Below, piece by piece: positions 23,276 through 34,231 of a stretch of 64,000 nt of DNA. The notes below the pieces were generated by a model that saw nothing but the letters and a program-made list of their open reading frames with translations, searched no databases and was not told the DNA's origin. Every line of letters begins with the position of its first letter. Position 1 is the first letter of the stretch. The translations under genes were made by a program, and so were the position numbers. The stretch comes from Agrypnia vestita (lineage: Eukaryota > Arthropoda > Insecta > Trichoptera > Phryganeidae), in the NCBI GenBank assembly GCA_016648135.1, contig JADDOH010005164.1, positions 62,001 to 126,000 on the forward strand. Reading direction: 5' to 3'.

Positions 23276-23458
23276 AATATTGATAATAATATTAATTATT
23301 TGTATAAATTGAAATAACGGTTTGCAAAAACTTTGCGTATGATAAATCAATTTATATAAAAAAATTTCCAATAACTAGAAACTTGTTAAATTAAATTTCT
23401 CTAATTTCGAAAAATTTACGAGGAGATGGATTATTTAATTCTGAATAATCTTCATATT

Positions 23459-23570
23459 CCTCATAGCCTTATGCACATGACACTGCTTTTCACAACGAGG
23501 GTTTTGGGTTCGATTTCCGGTGAGGTCACGATAAATACATGTGATTTACTCAAGTGTGGGTATTTTTATG
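23459..23570 (+). repeat. tRNA-derived SINE, family 1, second copy
   Basis: cctcatagccttatgc, then gggttcgatttccggtgagg, aligns with the head of 7741-7846, followed by a similar body (cacgataaatacatgtgatt). The B box is GGTTCGATTTC. More diverged than the first copy. Confidence 0.6.
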
Positions 23571-23574
23571 GTGT

Positions 23575-24460
23575 GTTTGCTTCAGTAATTGGGCGTCGTT
23601 GTTGTTGCTACCCGTTAAACCTGTTGAAGTGTAACAAATTAAATATATCATTGAAATCATTCAGATAATTAAGTAAAGGAATTAAAATATACTGTTATAA
23701 AAATGCTGGGCTTCTAGAAAGTTTTGGAGGATTTTCAATTTTTGAATTCAGAATTTTACTTCTGCAAGAAAATCCCTTACAACCCTTATATCCGAGTGCC
23801 TAGCGGTAGCTTAACGATGCTTAGTTCTGAATAAATGTAAAAAAAATAAATGTCCAAAGGTAAAATGCCATCCACGTCGTTATGTGACGTGCCCTTAAAA
23901 GGTTTCTGCGCGTGTATTTATATCCTTATGCCGAGGAAAACAAGGAAGAAAGAAGAGGAGATAATGGCATTTTAATACGAATAAACCTTCATAAAGGGAT
24001 AGGAAAAATCTAACGAAAGGACTAAGTCCTTCCCAAAAACCTCCGCGTCGGGGATACATTTCACTTTTATGATATTGTCGAAATAATGGGTGAGTAAATC
24101 AAGATTGGGTGTAAGATCATATAACGGTTTCAGTAATATCACATAAAGATATACAGATTAAACGATTTACGCTACATAGGAACCCCTTCGTGTTACAATT
24201 TGCTCACTGAGGCATACGGACATATTTTATTCTTATGGGGTTTTTGTTTCAAAGATTCTATCGATAATTCCGATCTGCTTTCTGTTCTTTCACATTTAGT
24301 TATTTCTTGCAAGATATGAAATGTAGGTATTTGCTTTAAGTGTAGTATATTTTAGTTACTTCTAGAAGGTTATTTTTATTCGATTTTTATTTATTTTCAT
24401 ATGTTAACGGCTCTAAAGCCTTTTACTTTATGATTTATACAAAGATACGGAGAGCCGGTG
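23575..24460. other. Intergenic sequence
   Basis: No gene or repeat family recognised. Confidence 0.5.
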
Positions 24461-24462
24461 GT

Positions 24463-24626
24463 AGTAACGTGTGTTAAGCGGCCGATTCGGGTTTGCTGGC
24501 CCGGGGTTCAAGCCCCATTTCCGACCGTTTAATTCGTGCGATTTAAGCCATGAATTAGAACGAAATTATGGACATTACACGAAATCATGGATGTAAAGAA
24601 GACAGACAGACAGAAAGAAAGACAAC
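24463..24626 (+). repeat. tRNA-derived SINE, family 3
   Basis: A tRNA-like head of about 68 nt contains a good B box (GGGGTTCAAGCCCC with TTCAAGC loop) and an A-box-like ggtggtagtaacg. A body of about 65 bp and a (GACA)n/(GAAA)n tail at 24600-24626 follow. Single copy seen in this window. Confidence 0.55.
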
Positions 24627-24629
24627 GAA

Positions 24630-25050
24630 ATTATTTTGAAAATATATAAATATAATATTGACTAACTTCATAAATAATAATTAAAAACGACACGCAATAA
24701 TCTAAGAATGTTTTTTACTAAGGGTGAGTGCGTCAATGAGTACCAATTTATATATATTTTTCTATGGGACAGTGAATTGGCAGTAGGCTTCATATAACTT
24801 TTTGGAATTCATTTACGATAAAAATTAATTATATGTACCTTTATATCGATGGTTTCTACGTATACTGTCGAATTTGCAAAAAATTGATTTTCGTTTTACT
24901 ATCATAATCTATTCAATACACCTGTTGGCTTGTTCATTAATAAGAAAGCATCCTTCAATTGGTTCCAATTTCATAAACCATGAGGAACGGTAAAAATAAA
25001 TGGTCTAAAAAAAAAAATTATTATTTGTTTTAATCTACATATATATTTAT
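24630..25050. other. Intergenic sequence
   Basis: AT-rich, nothing recognised. Confidence 0.5.
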
Positions 25051-25055
25051 TAATT

Positions 25056-25097
25056 ACACCTACATGTTTCGGAAAAACCTTTAAGTCGTCAAGGTGT
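25056..25097 (-). ncRNA. Hammerhead-like motif with a paired stem I
   Basis: Minus strand: ACACC, then TTGACGA (first C changed to T), a weak stem II, GAAAC, palindromic ACATGT, A, then GGTGT. The ACACC/GGTGT pair closes stem I exactly where a type I hammerhead needs it. The C3 to U change makes activity doubtful. Close relative of 58661-58702. Confidence 0.55.
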
Positions 25098-25137
25098 TTT
25101 GTATATGTCAAAATATCAAAATGAATGATGTCTTTCA

Positions 25138-25240
25138 GGGCGCTTTGTCGATGAGCTACTTCTCCGAAATCGACAAGGCGCCCTGAGGATGAGCAGTGAA
25201 ATTTGTTCGAAACGTCGGCAGACGACTGGTCCTGACAACC
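25138..25240 (+). ncRNA. Inverted repeat plus a hammerhead-like motif
   Basis: An imperfect inverted repeat (agggcgctttgtcgat at 25138 against atcgacaaggcgccct ending 25194) leads into CTGAGGA (25193-25199), an extra T, stem II GAGCA/TGTTC, and GAAAC (25209-25213). A GTC triplet lies downstream, but helix III and stem I are not convincing. Probably another retroelement tail of this class. Confidence 0.4.
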
Positions 25241-25317
25241 AGAATTTGACGCATATTACCCCCAAAAGTTGTTAGAACTAATATTTATTGTATCCGTGAA
25301 AGCCTTCGATTTAACGC

Positions 25318-25432
25318 ACATACACACAAATACACACACACACAAACATATATATTATGATATATAGATAGATGATATATATATATATATATATATATAG
25401 ATTATATATATATATATATATAGTTATATGTC
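25318..25432. repeat. (AC)n and (AT)n microsatellites
   Basis: An (AC)-rich tract at 25318-25350 is followed by two (AT)n runs at about 25374-25400 and 25405-25422. The open frame across it on the minus strand is a microsatellite artefact. Confidence 0.9.
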
Positions 25433-25504
25433 TAGTAATATAATATATAATTTTTTTACATAATATTATATTATTTATATTATATTGAAAACCATTAAAA
25501 TACA

Positions 25505-26980
25505 ACGAATGTCTAGTTTAAAATGAATATATATTTTTTTATTACACACAAAATACATTGAGTTATTTGTCACAACACAATACAATGAGTTATTATAGTT
25601 TCCAGAAGAGCAGTCCCTCTCTTCATAAGATATAATTAATAACTATTTTGTCGATCAGCTGAGTCAGGGGGCCGCGTAGTGGGGAGGATTTTTTATTTTT
25701 GAGGGACTTTAATTGAAAAAATTTGAGGATCGGAGAAGTATGTTGGAATTTAATATTATTCCTAATTCGAAATTTAAATTGATAGATTGATAACCTTCTG
25801 TATTTAAGTTATTAATAATATATGAAGATGAGGACTGTCCCTCTCAAAACTATAGTAGTTTAGTAGTACAAGGTTTAAATAAAAATTATATTTAAAATGA
25901 AAATGTTCCAAGACGAAGTGACTGCCAAATCATTTAATGCTATGTCTAATTTATATATTTAAAATGTTAAATATAGACAACACAAATCAATCTTCAATAC
26001 CAAAAATATTGAAATATATCATTAAGTTTAAACAAGTTTCTTCACCACCGATGGTACCAGTGGTCTCAATTCTGAAACGCTAGTTTCATTAGAAAATTTG
26101 TTTCAGAACCGTAAAGCAGACCATCTGGTAACTTTCTATAGCTGGTAATATTTTTCTTATAATTAAACCGTGCAATCTGGAAAAGTCATTATTTCCATCG
26201 TTTAATTTCGTTCTTGGAAAACGTACGAACAGAACCGAAGGATAAAACCGACTGGAGGTCTCCAATAAAATATCCCCCCAGTAATGTTGAAATGGCAATT
26301 AAACCAGGAACACCCTGTTTTATTACCGGAGCATTTGGTTTTCGAAACAAATAATAGAATTATATCGAAATCTTAAAAATAAACATTTATTGAAAACGTT
26401 CGTTTTTCTGTATTTTATTATTATTATTATATTCCACATTCTTAGTATTGTAATTATTGGCACGTATTTACAGAAATGTTCGGACAACACTATTTTGTTT
26501 TTAAGTCTCGTTTATCTAGTTTCAAACCAAATAATTTTATCACATGAAAATGAGTTATTCAGTTTGAAACTAGGACGACTTAAAACATTTAGGGAGCAGT
26601 TTTTATTATTTTTGTGAGAAATCAAAACCAGCCAATAAATTTAACAACTTTGAATGAAAAGTTTCTGAAGACATTAAAATGCTCACCACGTATACCTCGT
26701 AGGATTGAAAATAAAATGGATTCATTCAGAAAATTCTTTGACAATTTATTTTTTATCCGCGTCACACTGAGGTACCCAATATAAAAATTTTTGGAAATTA
26801 TTATAAGATTTATATAATCTATCAGAATCAAAATTTCCGAAAGAAACATGATCGGAGAATTTTTTGGATATATTTTTTTCGGTGATTTTTATGTATTACA
26901 ATATTTGTGTTCTCTGCTATGAATCCTTTCCCATATAATGAATCCTTTCCTATAAATATCATAGTTGGAGTCTTTTATGG
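25505..26980. other. Intergenic sequence
   Basis: No gene or repeat family recognised. Open frames at 26089-26849 are AT-biased and resemble nothing known to me. Confidence 0.5.
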
Positions 26981-26984
26981 ATAT

Positions 26985-27848
26985 TGTCACGATTGACACC
27001 ATGGATTCTTAGTCTGGTTAAAATAGTTATTTCTTCGTATGTCTTTATTTCTTTTCTGTTTTATACTCTCCGTGTTGTAGATCTTGATATGTGTAATGTG
27101 CTCTGCTTTGTACTATGAGTTGTGGCCCGACTGTTGAATCTTGTTGCGGATGTAGATATATTTACTTCGTGGGTGATTTTCCATTTTTATCAGGTTTACG
27201 CAATATCCATGAAAAAAATGTTTCCTTATTATGAGACCTGGAATTTGTAGAAATAATTTTACATGTAAAAAAAACTAATTAGCCCCTTCAATTTGATGTA
27301 TCGAACGTTAATTCAAATTGACATTGACTCTGATTAGTAAATATTATAATGAGGTAATTAACTCTCTCTCTCGTATATTCCATACCCTTCTGGGACGTCC
27401 TATTACACTACGTAATTATCTGCAAACGTCTGGTACAGTCGGGAAGCGATGATAACATTCTCGGAAACGCTAGAAATATATATGATAATTTAGGAGGCTC
27501 AAAAAACCAACGTGTTTCGTATAAAAGCCGGAACCGTTGCCACGCTCCAGTTTTTTTGACGTTTGAACTGACGCAATATTAGCGACAAACCGTAGCAATC
27601 AGTGTGGCCAGCGCAAGTGCGATAATAAATTAAGCGAGTTACCTACTTTACAGAGTTGAACAGAGTTGTCTCGAAAGTGTTATTAACAAGCGAAAACAAA
27701 GTGTTCAAAGACGAGTTGAGATTATGAAATAGTGTGAAGTCGAGATAAGTGCTTAAATATAATTCCAGTGGATTAATTTTAATATTCAATAAATCTTCAA
27801 TTAATTTCCAGTAGTTTTTTTTTCCTCCCACAGCTACGTCCCGTCACA
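26985..27848 (+). mobile_element. Probable solo LTR, 864 bp
   Basis: It begins TGTCACGATTG and ends CCCGTCACA (TG...CA), with ATAT directly on both sides (26981-26984 and 27849-27852), a 4-bp duplication typical of Gypsy-type insertions. TATAAAAG at 27520-27527 and AATAAA at 27788-27793 fit U3 promoter and poly(A) positions. No primer-binding site or internal coding follows, so it looks solo. The end repeats are imperfect, which keeps confidence below that for 11434-11667. Confidence 0.65.
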
Positions 27849-27849
27849 A

Positions 27850-28945
27850 TATTATTTGTGTTAACTGTTGAATAGAAACCTTTTTTTTAGAATTTGGTTA
27901 CAAAATATCACTCAAAAGTTGCGTATTGGCTAGCAGACAACGGAAAAAATACTAAATAAAAAACCTAATGGGCAGTTTTAGACCTACACTAGTATTTGAA
28001 AATTGGAAAAATATGTTGATACGTGCACCTGAGGGATGTAAACGAAAATCCCGTACCTGTGTCTATTTCCCAGAAGCCATTAAACCCGCCCGAACTGCAA
28101 AATTTCCAGGCTTCCCAAAGGTGCATATTTCCAGTGAGTTTTGCTGCCGGGAACTCCGCCTAGCAACAGCAAATAAACGGTTGTTTGCTAATCTATCCCC
28201 ACTGCCGCTGAAAGGGTATAAAAGCGGTGCGCTTATACTTCCAGCCAGGATACACTCTTTGGAAGGCTCCAACAGTCCTCGCCTTACTAGGAGGTGTCCG
28301 GGAGGGATTCCTGGCGAACCTAGGAAGCGATGTCGCCGCCGCAGTCGAGTGTTCTCCTGCCGGGCCGTATCAAGTCGAGCTTATGTGAAGCTCGAGTCTC
28401 GTCGAGTTTTTATCTCCGAGAAATCTCTTCGCCATGGCACTTGCTGTCGAATTTTATCCGGCAAGAGCCTTTGCCGAATCTGTAAAGTGAGATCAAAAAT
28501 TTCACCATAATATTGTGTTGTGACTACGTCACAGACCTAAGTGCTTGTGCTAATTTTATTCGATATTCTGTATGTACCTACTTTGATATTTCTACTGTTT
28601 ATATTTCTGTGTGTTCTTCTATATTCCTCCTTTTTATATTTCTGTGATCATTTCTACTACGTATGTACATTAGTGTTTAACTGACTTAATAAATTGTTGT
28701 AAAAAGAAACTTTTCAGTTATTACCACGACTTGGTCACTTACATTGATAAATTGAAATAACCGTTTCAATGCATTTTTTCAAATTTTAGTATTTATTCCT
28801 TGAAAATGTTAACATAAAATAGTTTGAAATGATTATAATAAATAGACTACAAAAATATTTGAAGGGTAGTTTTGGCGCCCGTAAGCCCTTTTGACGCGCA
28901 TTAAATATCGCCGCAAATTGTGGATTATTGTCGCGTGTACAGGTC
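27850..28945. other. Promoter-like unclassified region
   Basis: TATAAAAG at 28217-28224 precedes a GC-richer tract, and AATAAA lies at 28688-28693. The layout suggests an old LTR or retroelement 5' region, but no TG/CA ends with a target duplication were found. An open frame of 180 codons (27968-28510) spans the TATA box, is rich in Arg and Ser, and matches no family I know, so it is not called a gene. Confidence 0.35.
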
Positions 28946-28950
28946 TTTTA

Positions 28951-29070
28951 GTGTGGATAGAGTGCGCAATACGCGCATTGTTTCGTTTCGTTAAGTTTAC
29001 CACGCGAGAAGGGCGTATCCGTAAACTTAACACAACGAAACAATGAACGTATTATGCATTGTACCCACAC
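28951..29070. mobile_element. 120-bp MITE with TA duplication
   Basis: It starts gtgtggatagagtgcgc and ends gcattgtacccacac, with inner arms attgtttcgtttcgttaagt / aacttaacacaacgaaacaa (a few mismatches). The dinucleotide TA flanks both sides (28949-28950, 29071-29072). Non-coding; size and TA target fit a Tc1/mariner-type MITE. Confidence 0.75.
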
Positions 29071-29099
29071 TAACTCAATTGCAAGGTTATATTAAAATA

Positions 29100-29140
29100 C
29101 TAGCTGTGCCCGCGCGGCTTCGCACGCGTAGATTTTAAGT
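29100..29140 (+). mobile_element. Transposon end (ACTAGCTGTGCCCGC type)
   Basis: actagctgtgcccgcgcggc matches the minus-strand end at 10382, then continues into the motif array that follows. Element class uncertain; the other end was not located. Confidence 0.5.
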
Positions 29141-29160
29141 ACACTGTTTGGATCGTCATA

Positions 29161-29346
29161 GAACTTTCGCTAACCTTCTAGAACATTCTCCTTCCAGAAC
29201 TTTCAAGAAATTTGTCGAATATACAGGAACCTTCTAGACACACCGACACATTCTGCCACTCAGTTTAGAATGTTATAGAGCTTTCAGAAATTTTCTAGAA
29301 CCTTCTTCTTCCAGAAATTTCTAGAGCAGGTTTTTCTGGAACCTTT
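29161..29346. promoter_or_regulatory. Array of heat-shock-element-like TTC/GAA units
   Basis: Alternating TTC and GAA units with exact 2-nt spacing, the binding pattern of heat shock factor trimers: GAA-TTC at 29161; TTC-GAA-TTC at 29176-29188; TTC-GAA-TTC-GAA at 29192-29209; GAA-TTC at 29227-29234; TTC-GAA-TTC at 29293-29305; TTC-GAA-TTC at 29309-29321 with an imperfect fourth unit; TTC-GAA at 29334-29341. The units are seen directly. That they bind HSF, or drive the transposon or a neighbour, is inference; a simple repeated ttctagaacc motif could produce the same pattern. Confidence 0.55.
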
Positions 29347-29349
29347 TAG

Positions 29350-29720
29350 ACTCACCGATACAGTCAGCGTGCCTATTTTTAAATAATCTGAAGCATTTGC
29401 GGCCTTCCCATAACAAAACATGTGCTAGAAAGCACATTTTTGTCACCCACTCTCACCCACGCGCAGCTACCCCCACCAAACTCGCATATTTTCGATGTGA
29501 CACCAAGGGGTATCCACCACCATAACCACCGGTGGGTAGTTGTGGCTGGTTGTGGAGAAAAATTGGTGGGTAGGGAAACACGGGTTTATTGATATACGCC
29601 TGCAAGCGGCACGCTCGGTGGATCTTATTATCGAGTTTATCAATGCCTTATTATTGGTTGTCTGTCTCTGAGTCTGGACTTATCATCTCCGAGAGAGCCA
29701 TGCAACGTTGTTTGGTCTCA
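29350..29720. other. Intergenic sequence
   Basis: Less AT-rich than average, with no coding or repeat identity recognised. Confidence 0.4.
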
Positions 29721-29728
29721 TTTGTAAC

Positions 29729-30303
29729 CAAGGGCGTATCCAGCTTTGGCGCCAGGGGGAGGTCAAGTCACAAGAAGTTATAATTTAATTTTGATAATAA
29801 TGGATACAAGTAAAAAGTAGGTATTTTATTAAAAAAAGTAGGTACTGTACTTAAAAATACCTATCTATATTTAAATAACAAAATCAAGAAAAAGGAAGGG
29901 GAAGATTGAGGGTCGCAGAGGGGTCGGAAGGAGGCGGCATTCCTGGCTTGGAAACATCCGAGAGTGGACCGGGATAAGAAGCGTGGAAGAGTTGTTCCGC
30001 ACTGCCCTGGACAGGGAAAATTTCTCCCAGATGATCGCCGACGTCGGGGGACCCGACAGGGCACATGAAGAAGAAGAAGAAGAATCAATTCAAATTTTCG
30101 ATGTGTTCGTTCCCGAATAATGCGTTTGCGTGAAACCAAGTATTAAATTAATTAAATATTGAAAGTATTTAAATAAAATCTATATTATGACAAAAATATA
30201 TAAAAACATTATGTTTAACAATTTTAACTAGTGGTCCACCTAGGTCCTGGACCCAGCCCAGGGGGAGTCATGACCACCATGACCCCCCCTGGATCCGCCC
30301 TTG
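29729..30303. mobile_element. Non-autonomous hAT-like element
   Basis: Terminal inverted repeats CAAGGGCGTATCCAG and CTGGATCCGCCCTTG (14 of 15 match) are flanked by 8-bp duplications tttgtaac (29721-29728) and tctgtaac (30304-30311), 7 of 8 identical. An 8-bp duplication with CA...TG ends is the hAT hallmark. There is no transposase; the interior carries a nested LINE fragment at 29894-30085. Confidence 0.75.
29894..30085 (+). pseudogene. 5'-truncated RTE-like LINE copy
   Basis: About 185 bp match 19050-19237 with roughly nine substitutions and one indel by eye, including the region encoding KIEGR...GRRHSWLGN and the (GAA)n tail at 30066-30083. It consists of the last ~60 codons only. It lies within a hAT-like element, so the LINE inserted there later or was already present in an ancestor of that element. 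Confidence 0.85.
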
Positions 30304-30309
30304 TCTGTA

Positions 30310-30950
30310 ACGCGATAGACGCTGTCTTTGAACGTGGTCGCTTTTGCACTATGGGGCGCAAATGCGAATCACTTCGAATCGCGATACGATATTTCGGATA
30401 TTTAGGCTTGATCCACACTATCGGTCCGCACACTGACTTCATTGTTCGTTGTGTATGAGATGAGATAAGTACTGTTATATTGACAAACGATTGTCCCCTT
30501 ATCCACATTTCTTTCCTTATCGTACGTTTATTTGTCCTCACGGGATACAAATGATATTACCAGGGGATATATAAAACTCTTATGAGTATATTACCATCCA
30601 GTTTACCTGATCACAATAGATCGTTCACACGGCAGCGAATGAAAACGGCTGTTATTAATATGTGTGATTACCAAAATAGGTACTGTTTGTCTTAATATAA
30701 ATTCAAATCCGGCGAAATCATTAAAAACATTAAATAATCGAACCAAAAAATGATTCCGGGTTTCGCCCGCTAATGATTACGATTAAAAACTTCGTTGCCT
30801 CAATAAAAATATTATTCTTTTGTCTAGAAATAATTATATGACATTTTTTAATATCACTTGAAAGTTCATACATTTCTCTGGATATAATAAAAAATAATAA
30901 CATACCGTTTACGCATAATCGAATTTGCACTGTATGAGAAAAAATTAGCA
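30310..30950. other. Intergenic sequence
   Basis: No gene recognised. The sequence at about 30411-30450 (ccacactatcggtccgcaca) weakly recalls the MITE at 28951-29070. Confidence 0.45.
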
Positions 30951-30951
30951 T

Positions 30952-31745
30952 AAGCAGGATGTATGAGGTATGCAAGGAAAGTGACCTCATTATGAACGTA
31001 AACAAGTCAAAAGTGATGGTATTCGAGAAAGAGGAAAGTAAGACAACGTGTGAAATTCTAGTAGGTAATGAATGTTTGGAACAGGTAGATGAGTTTGTGT
31101 ACTTGGGAAGTATGTTCGATAGAAGAGGGAATGTTGAGAAAGAAATCGAGAGGAGAGTAGAGGAGAGACTGCGGGGAATAGGGTGAACGGTGCATTGAAC
31201 GCAATAGTTTCTAATAGAAATATGTCGACCGAGGCAAAACTAGCGGTACATAATGGAATTCTGCTACCAACACTGATGTATGAAAGCGAAGCCTGGAGCT
31301 GGCAGAAGAGGAACGAAAATAGGTTGATGCAGTGGAGATGAGATCCCTCAGACGTATGTGTGCCAAATCAATTTATGATAGAGAAAATAATGGAGGTATT
31401 AGGAACGAATATAAAGCTGATCTAAGCATAATTAATAGAATTTAAAAAGGATCGCTCAGATGGTTTGGGCATATTGAGCGAATGAATGAGGAAAGAATGG
31501 TAAGAAAGATATATAATGCAAGTGTTGATGGTGCCAGAAAGAGATGGCGACCACGGAAGACTTGGCATGACCAGATTAACCAGATACTAGAAGATGGTCC
31601 GTTAGAAACCTCAAAAACCGGCGAGCTTGCATGCGAAGATGTATGAATGTGGATGAGGCGAGAGTTGTATGTCAGGACAGAAGAGTGTGGCGCTCTATCC
31701 TATCTGCCTACCCCCACGGGGAAACGGCGTGATGGTAAGTAAGTA
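30952..31745 (+). pseudogene. LINE reverse transcriptase C-terminal half, copy 1
   Basis: Fragments in order: SRMYEVCKESDLIMNVNKSK, EQVDEFVYLGSMFDRRGNVE, a frameshift from an 8-nt insertion near 31155, GNRVNGALNAIVSNRNMSTE, HNGILLPTLMYESEAWSWQK, a 1-nt deletion near 31325, then LRRMCAKSIYDREN, SLRWFGHIERMNEERMV and RPRKTWHDQINQILEDG. This is the thumb and C-terminal part of a non-LTR retrotransposon polymerase (YLGS, LMYGSEAW, WFGHxERM). It ends in a (TAAG)n tail. Copies: 45926-46672 and 57838-57962. Confidence 0.85.
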
Positions 31746-31799
31746 AGAAAAAATTATTACTGTTCATTATAAAGAACGAAATAAATGCCTTTGTTTTTA

Positions 31800-31936
31800 A
31801 AACCAAATTAATTAATGAATTAGAAAGACGTACAGAAAAAAATATTCCACGAAAAATATTTTGGCTACTACCGGGATTCGAACCGGGCTCACCTCCTTTC
31901 CGGGGCCGGTGCTCTGACCACTAAGCTATAGGAGCC
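31800..31936 (-). repeat. tRNA-derived SINE, family 4
   Basis: The minus strand 31936-31863 is a 74-nt tRNA-like head with box A (TAGCTTAGTGG) and box B (GGTTCGAATCC); acceptor ends pair (GGCTCCT/AGTAGCC, one mismatch), but the anticodon arm does not fold and there is one extra base before the D arm. A body containing atatttttcgtgga and ctaattcattaattaattt follows. A related partial copy is at 39620-39725. Not called a functional tRNA. Confidence 0.75.
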
Positions 31937-31939
31937 TTG

Positions 31940-32845
31940 TAGATTTCCGTGAATATATCGACCTCATATGTAATTTTCATTTTTATTAATTGATTAATTT
32001 TTATTTTTGTCCATAGAGCAATGCACTTTTTCGATACGATAGTTCAAATTACTTTGTAATACTACCGCTAGATGGACGCCAGAATTAAACAATTAATTCA
32101 TTTTATTTGGATACATTTGATGCCTTTGTTTTTGTTTCTTTACTAAGGAGCGAAATTGAAATTTCATGATTTTCTTTTTAAGTATTCATATAATTTATAA
32201 TCTCTTTTAAAAGTACATCAAATAGATATATTCATTAAAGAGCTCTCTTTTAAATATTTAATTTGAATCTTAAAATAGCATCTGGCGGCTCAGATACCCC
32301 GAAGGATTGTCTTCCGTTTTAAAAGGATAACATTAAATTCTAATTTGGATAATATCCTTAAGTACTGGCCATAAATCTTTATTCTTATAAAGGACCGTGC
32401 CTTTCGCTTTAGGCTTTACTTCGCCGCTCATTTATTCAGGCCTTACATCCAGCCTTTTCAATAAGGATACGCTTTAATAAATATTAAATGTTTATTTACA
32501 TTATCAAAAATATATTTAGCTGATAAATTCGCAGTATTCTCTTTACCTTAAAATGTTGACATAGCAGATATTTTACGGAAATTAATTTGGGAGTCAAATT
32601 CAAATTCAGATGATATAATGTTTATTTCATTTTGATGTCTTTATCGAAGATCAAAGTTATTAAAACGATTTTTGATTTATTTATCTATGAAAATAAATGT
32701 TTATTAACAAAAATAATTATATTTATTTTTTAAGATTACGCAAGGCATTCGTAAATTTACATTATTTCTAATATTTATTGCTGTTAATCATTTTCAATAC
32801 ACAATTAATCTGATTATTGTTAATTAATTTCGTTTTATAGAATCA
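31940..32845. other. Intergenic sequence
   Basis: AT-rich. No gene or repeat family recognised. Confidence 0.5.
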
Positions 32846-32848
32846 CAT

Positions 32849-33601
32849 GAAGACCCCATGGCAAGTAGTTATTAACTAACATTCAAGTCATTTTGAGATA
32901 ATTAGACACTTGAATTTCGCCTTTGAAAAATATGTTTTATTGCAAATTCAGGATTAATTTTTATTGATTTATGTCACTAAAATATCAAAAAATATTTACA
33001 AATTAAAAAAAAACGCATTTATGCACAAAAAAATACTTATTTTCTCTAAAAACCACCATTTTTCGCCTCTGGAACTCATTTTTAATAGAATAACACCTTT
33101 TTAAAATTGGTAAAACATGATCATCAAACAACCCTTCAAATGCTATCCGTTTTAACCATCCATTATCCAAAATTACAAAATACCTGGCATGTTAATTAAT
33201 AATACAAAAAATGGTATGTAACACTTAAAATTATTGAAAAATAATATATAAGTACATATTATAAAAGTCTTCAAATAAAAACAAATATATGACAGTACTT
33301 TCAGAGTAAAATTTATATTAACCATAAATATTCTAATCAAATTAAGAGGCGTGTTAATTTCAGAATGATGGCATGAACGTATTATTATTGAAGATAACAT
33401 GTTCTTCCCATTAGTAACTGATTTGATTTTTATGAAAAAATGTAGTTAACGTGTTCATCCCAATGATTTGAACATGTTCTAAATAGTTTTTAGTTCTGAA
33501 CTTATTTCCAGTGGAAAGAGCGTACAATATTTAGTTTAGACGGCTTATTAACTCATTTTTGACAAAAATGTTAGTTAACAATTTCTTGCCATGGGGTTTT
33601 C
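32849..33601. mobile_element. X-family element, full copy B
   Basis: Terminal inverted repeats begin gaagaccccatggcaag on the left and end cttgccatggggttttc on the right, continuing inward as ttaactaacatt / aatgttagttaa. ACAT lies directly on both sides (32845-32848, 33602-33605), a likely 4-bp target duplication. The element is 753 bp and non-coding. Superfamily not assigned. Copies A and C are at 10941-11832 and 44699-45455. Confidence 0.8.
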
Positions 33602-33604
33602 ACA

Positions 33605-33990
33605 TATTGGCTGTTTAATAATAACTACAATTTGTTTTTTCATTCTTACGAAAAGAAAGATAACTTTCTTCGTAGAGATAAAAAACTTGTGATACCTACT
33701 TGAGTATGTCCTGTCTAAGCCAGAGCTATCTACCATTCTTCTTCCCTTCGTTATGTTCTTGGCAACGCAACTGTGTTCGCTATGGCAAAGAAGACTCCAT
33801 TTAGAATTATCTGCAGTGCATCAAATAGAACCAAGTGAACTGTGAAGAATTGCTTGGAGACAATTTTTACTCTAAAATACTACAATTCACGGCTTCCTTT
33901 TATATCATTCAAAAATACCCTAACATCATTGATCTATAATTATATTTTGTAAGTATCGTAAATTTATATTTATGTATTTTTATGTGTAGG
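33605..33990. other. Intergenic sequence
   Basis: Nothing recognised. Confidence 0.45.
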
Positions 33991-33992
33991 TA

Positions 33993-34134
33993 CAGTAGCC
34001 GGCAAGCATCTTGAAATTTGACGGCGCAGTGGGGGGAAGTTTGCGCATGTATCATTACACCAAAGAGACTCAAGTTTTTTCTTCTGCGCATTCCCCCACT
34101 ACGCCAAAAATTTCAAGAAGTTTGCCGGCAACTG
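33993..34134. mobile_element. 142-bp MITE with TA duplication
   Basis: Starts CAGTAGCCGGCAAGCATCTT, ends AGTTTGCCGGCAACTG; the arms are complementary over about 45 bp with mismatches (cagtgggggga against tcccccacta). TA on both sides (33991-33992, 34135-34136). CAGT ends and TA duplication are typical of Tc1/mariner-derived MITEs. The open frame across it is incidental. Confidence 0.8.
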
Positions 34135-34231
34135 TATGTTCTAAGAACACGGTTACCGGATTTTTTCCTCAGAGGGATGATTATGATATGATTTCATTTA
34201 GATATTGTCCCCGTAGGGATGATTAATTAAC

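Noticed and set aside
27968..28510. 180-codon open frame
   Set aside because: Spans a TATA box, is rich in Arg and Ser, has no recognisable domain, and lies in a promoter-like, possibly LTR-derived tract; a chance open frame in GC-richer DNA is more likely.
31863..31936. Functional tRNA gene
   Set aside because: Exactly 74 nt with boxes A and B, but the anticodon arm does not pair, a base is inserted before the D arm and the T stem is mispaired; the shared 3' body at 39620 shows it is a SINE.
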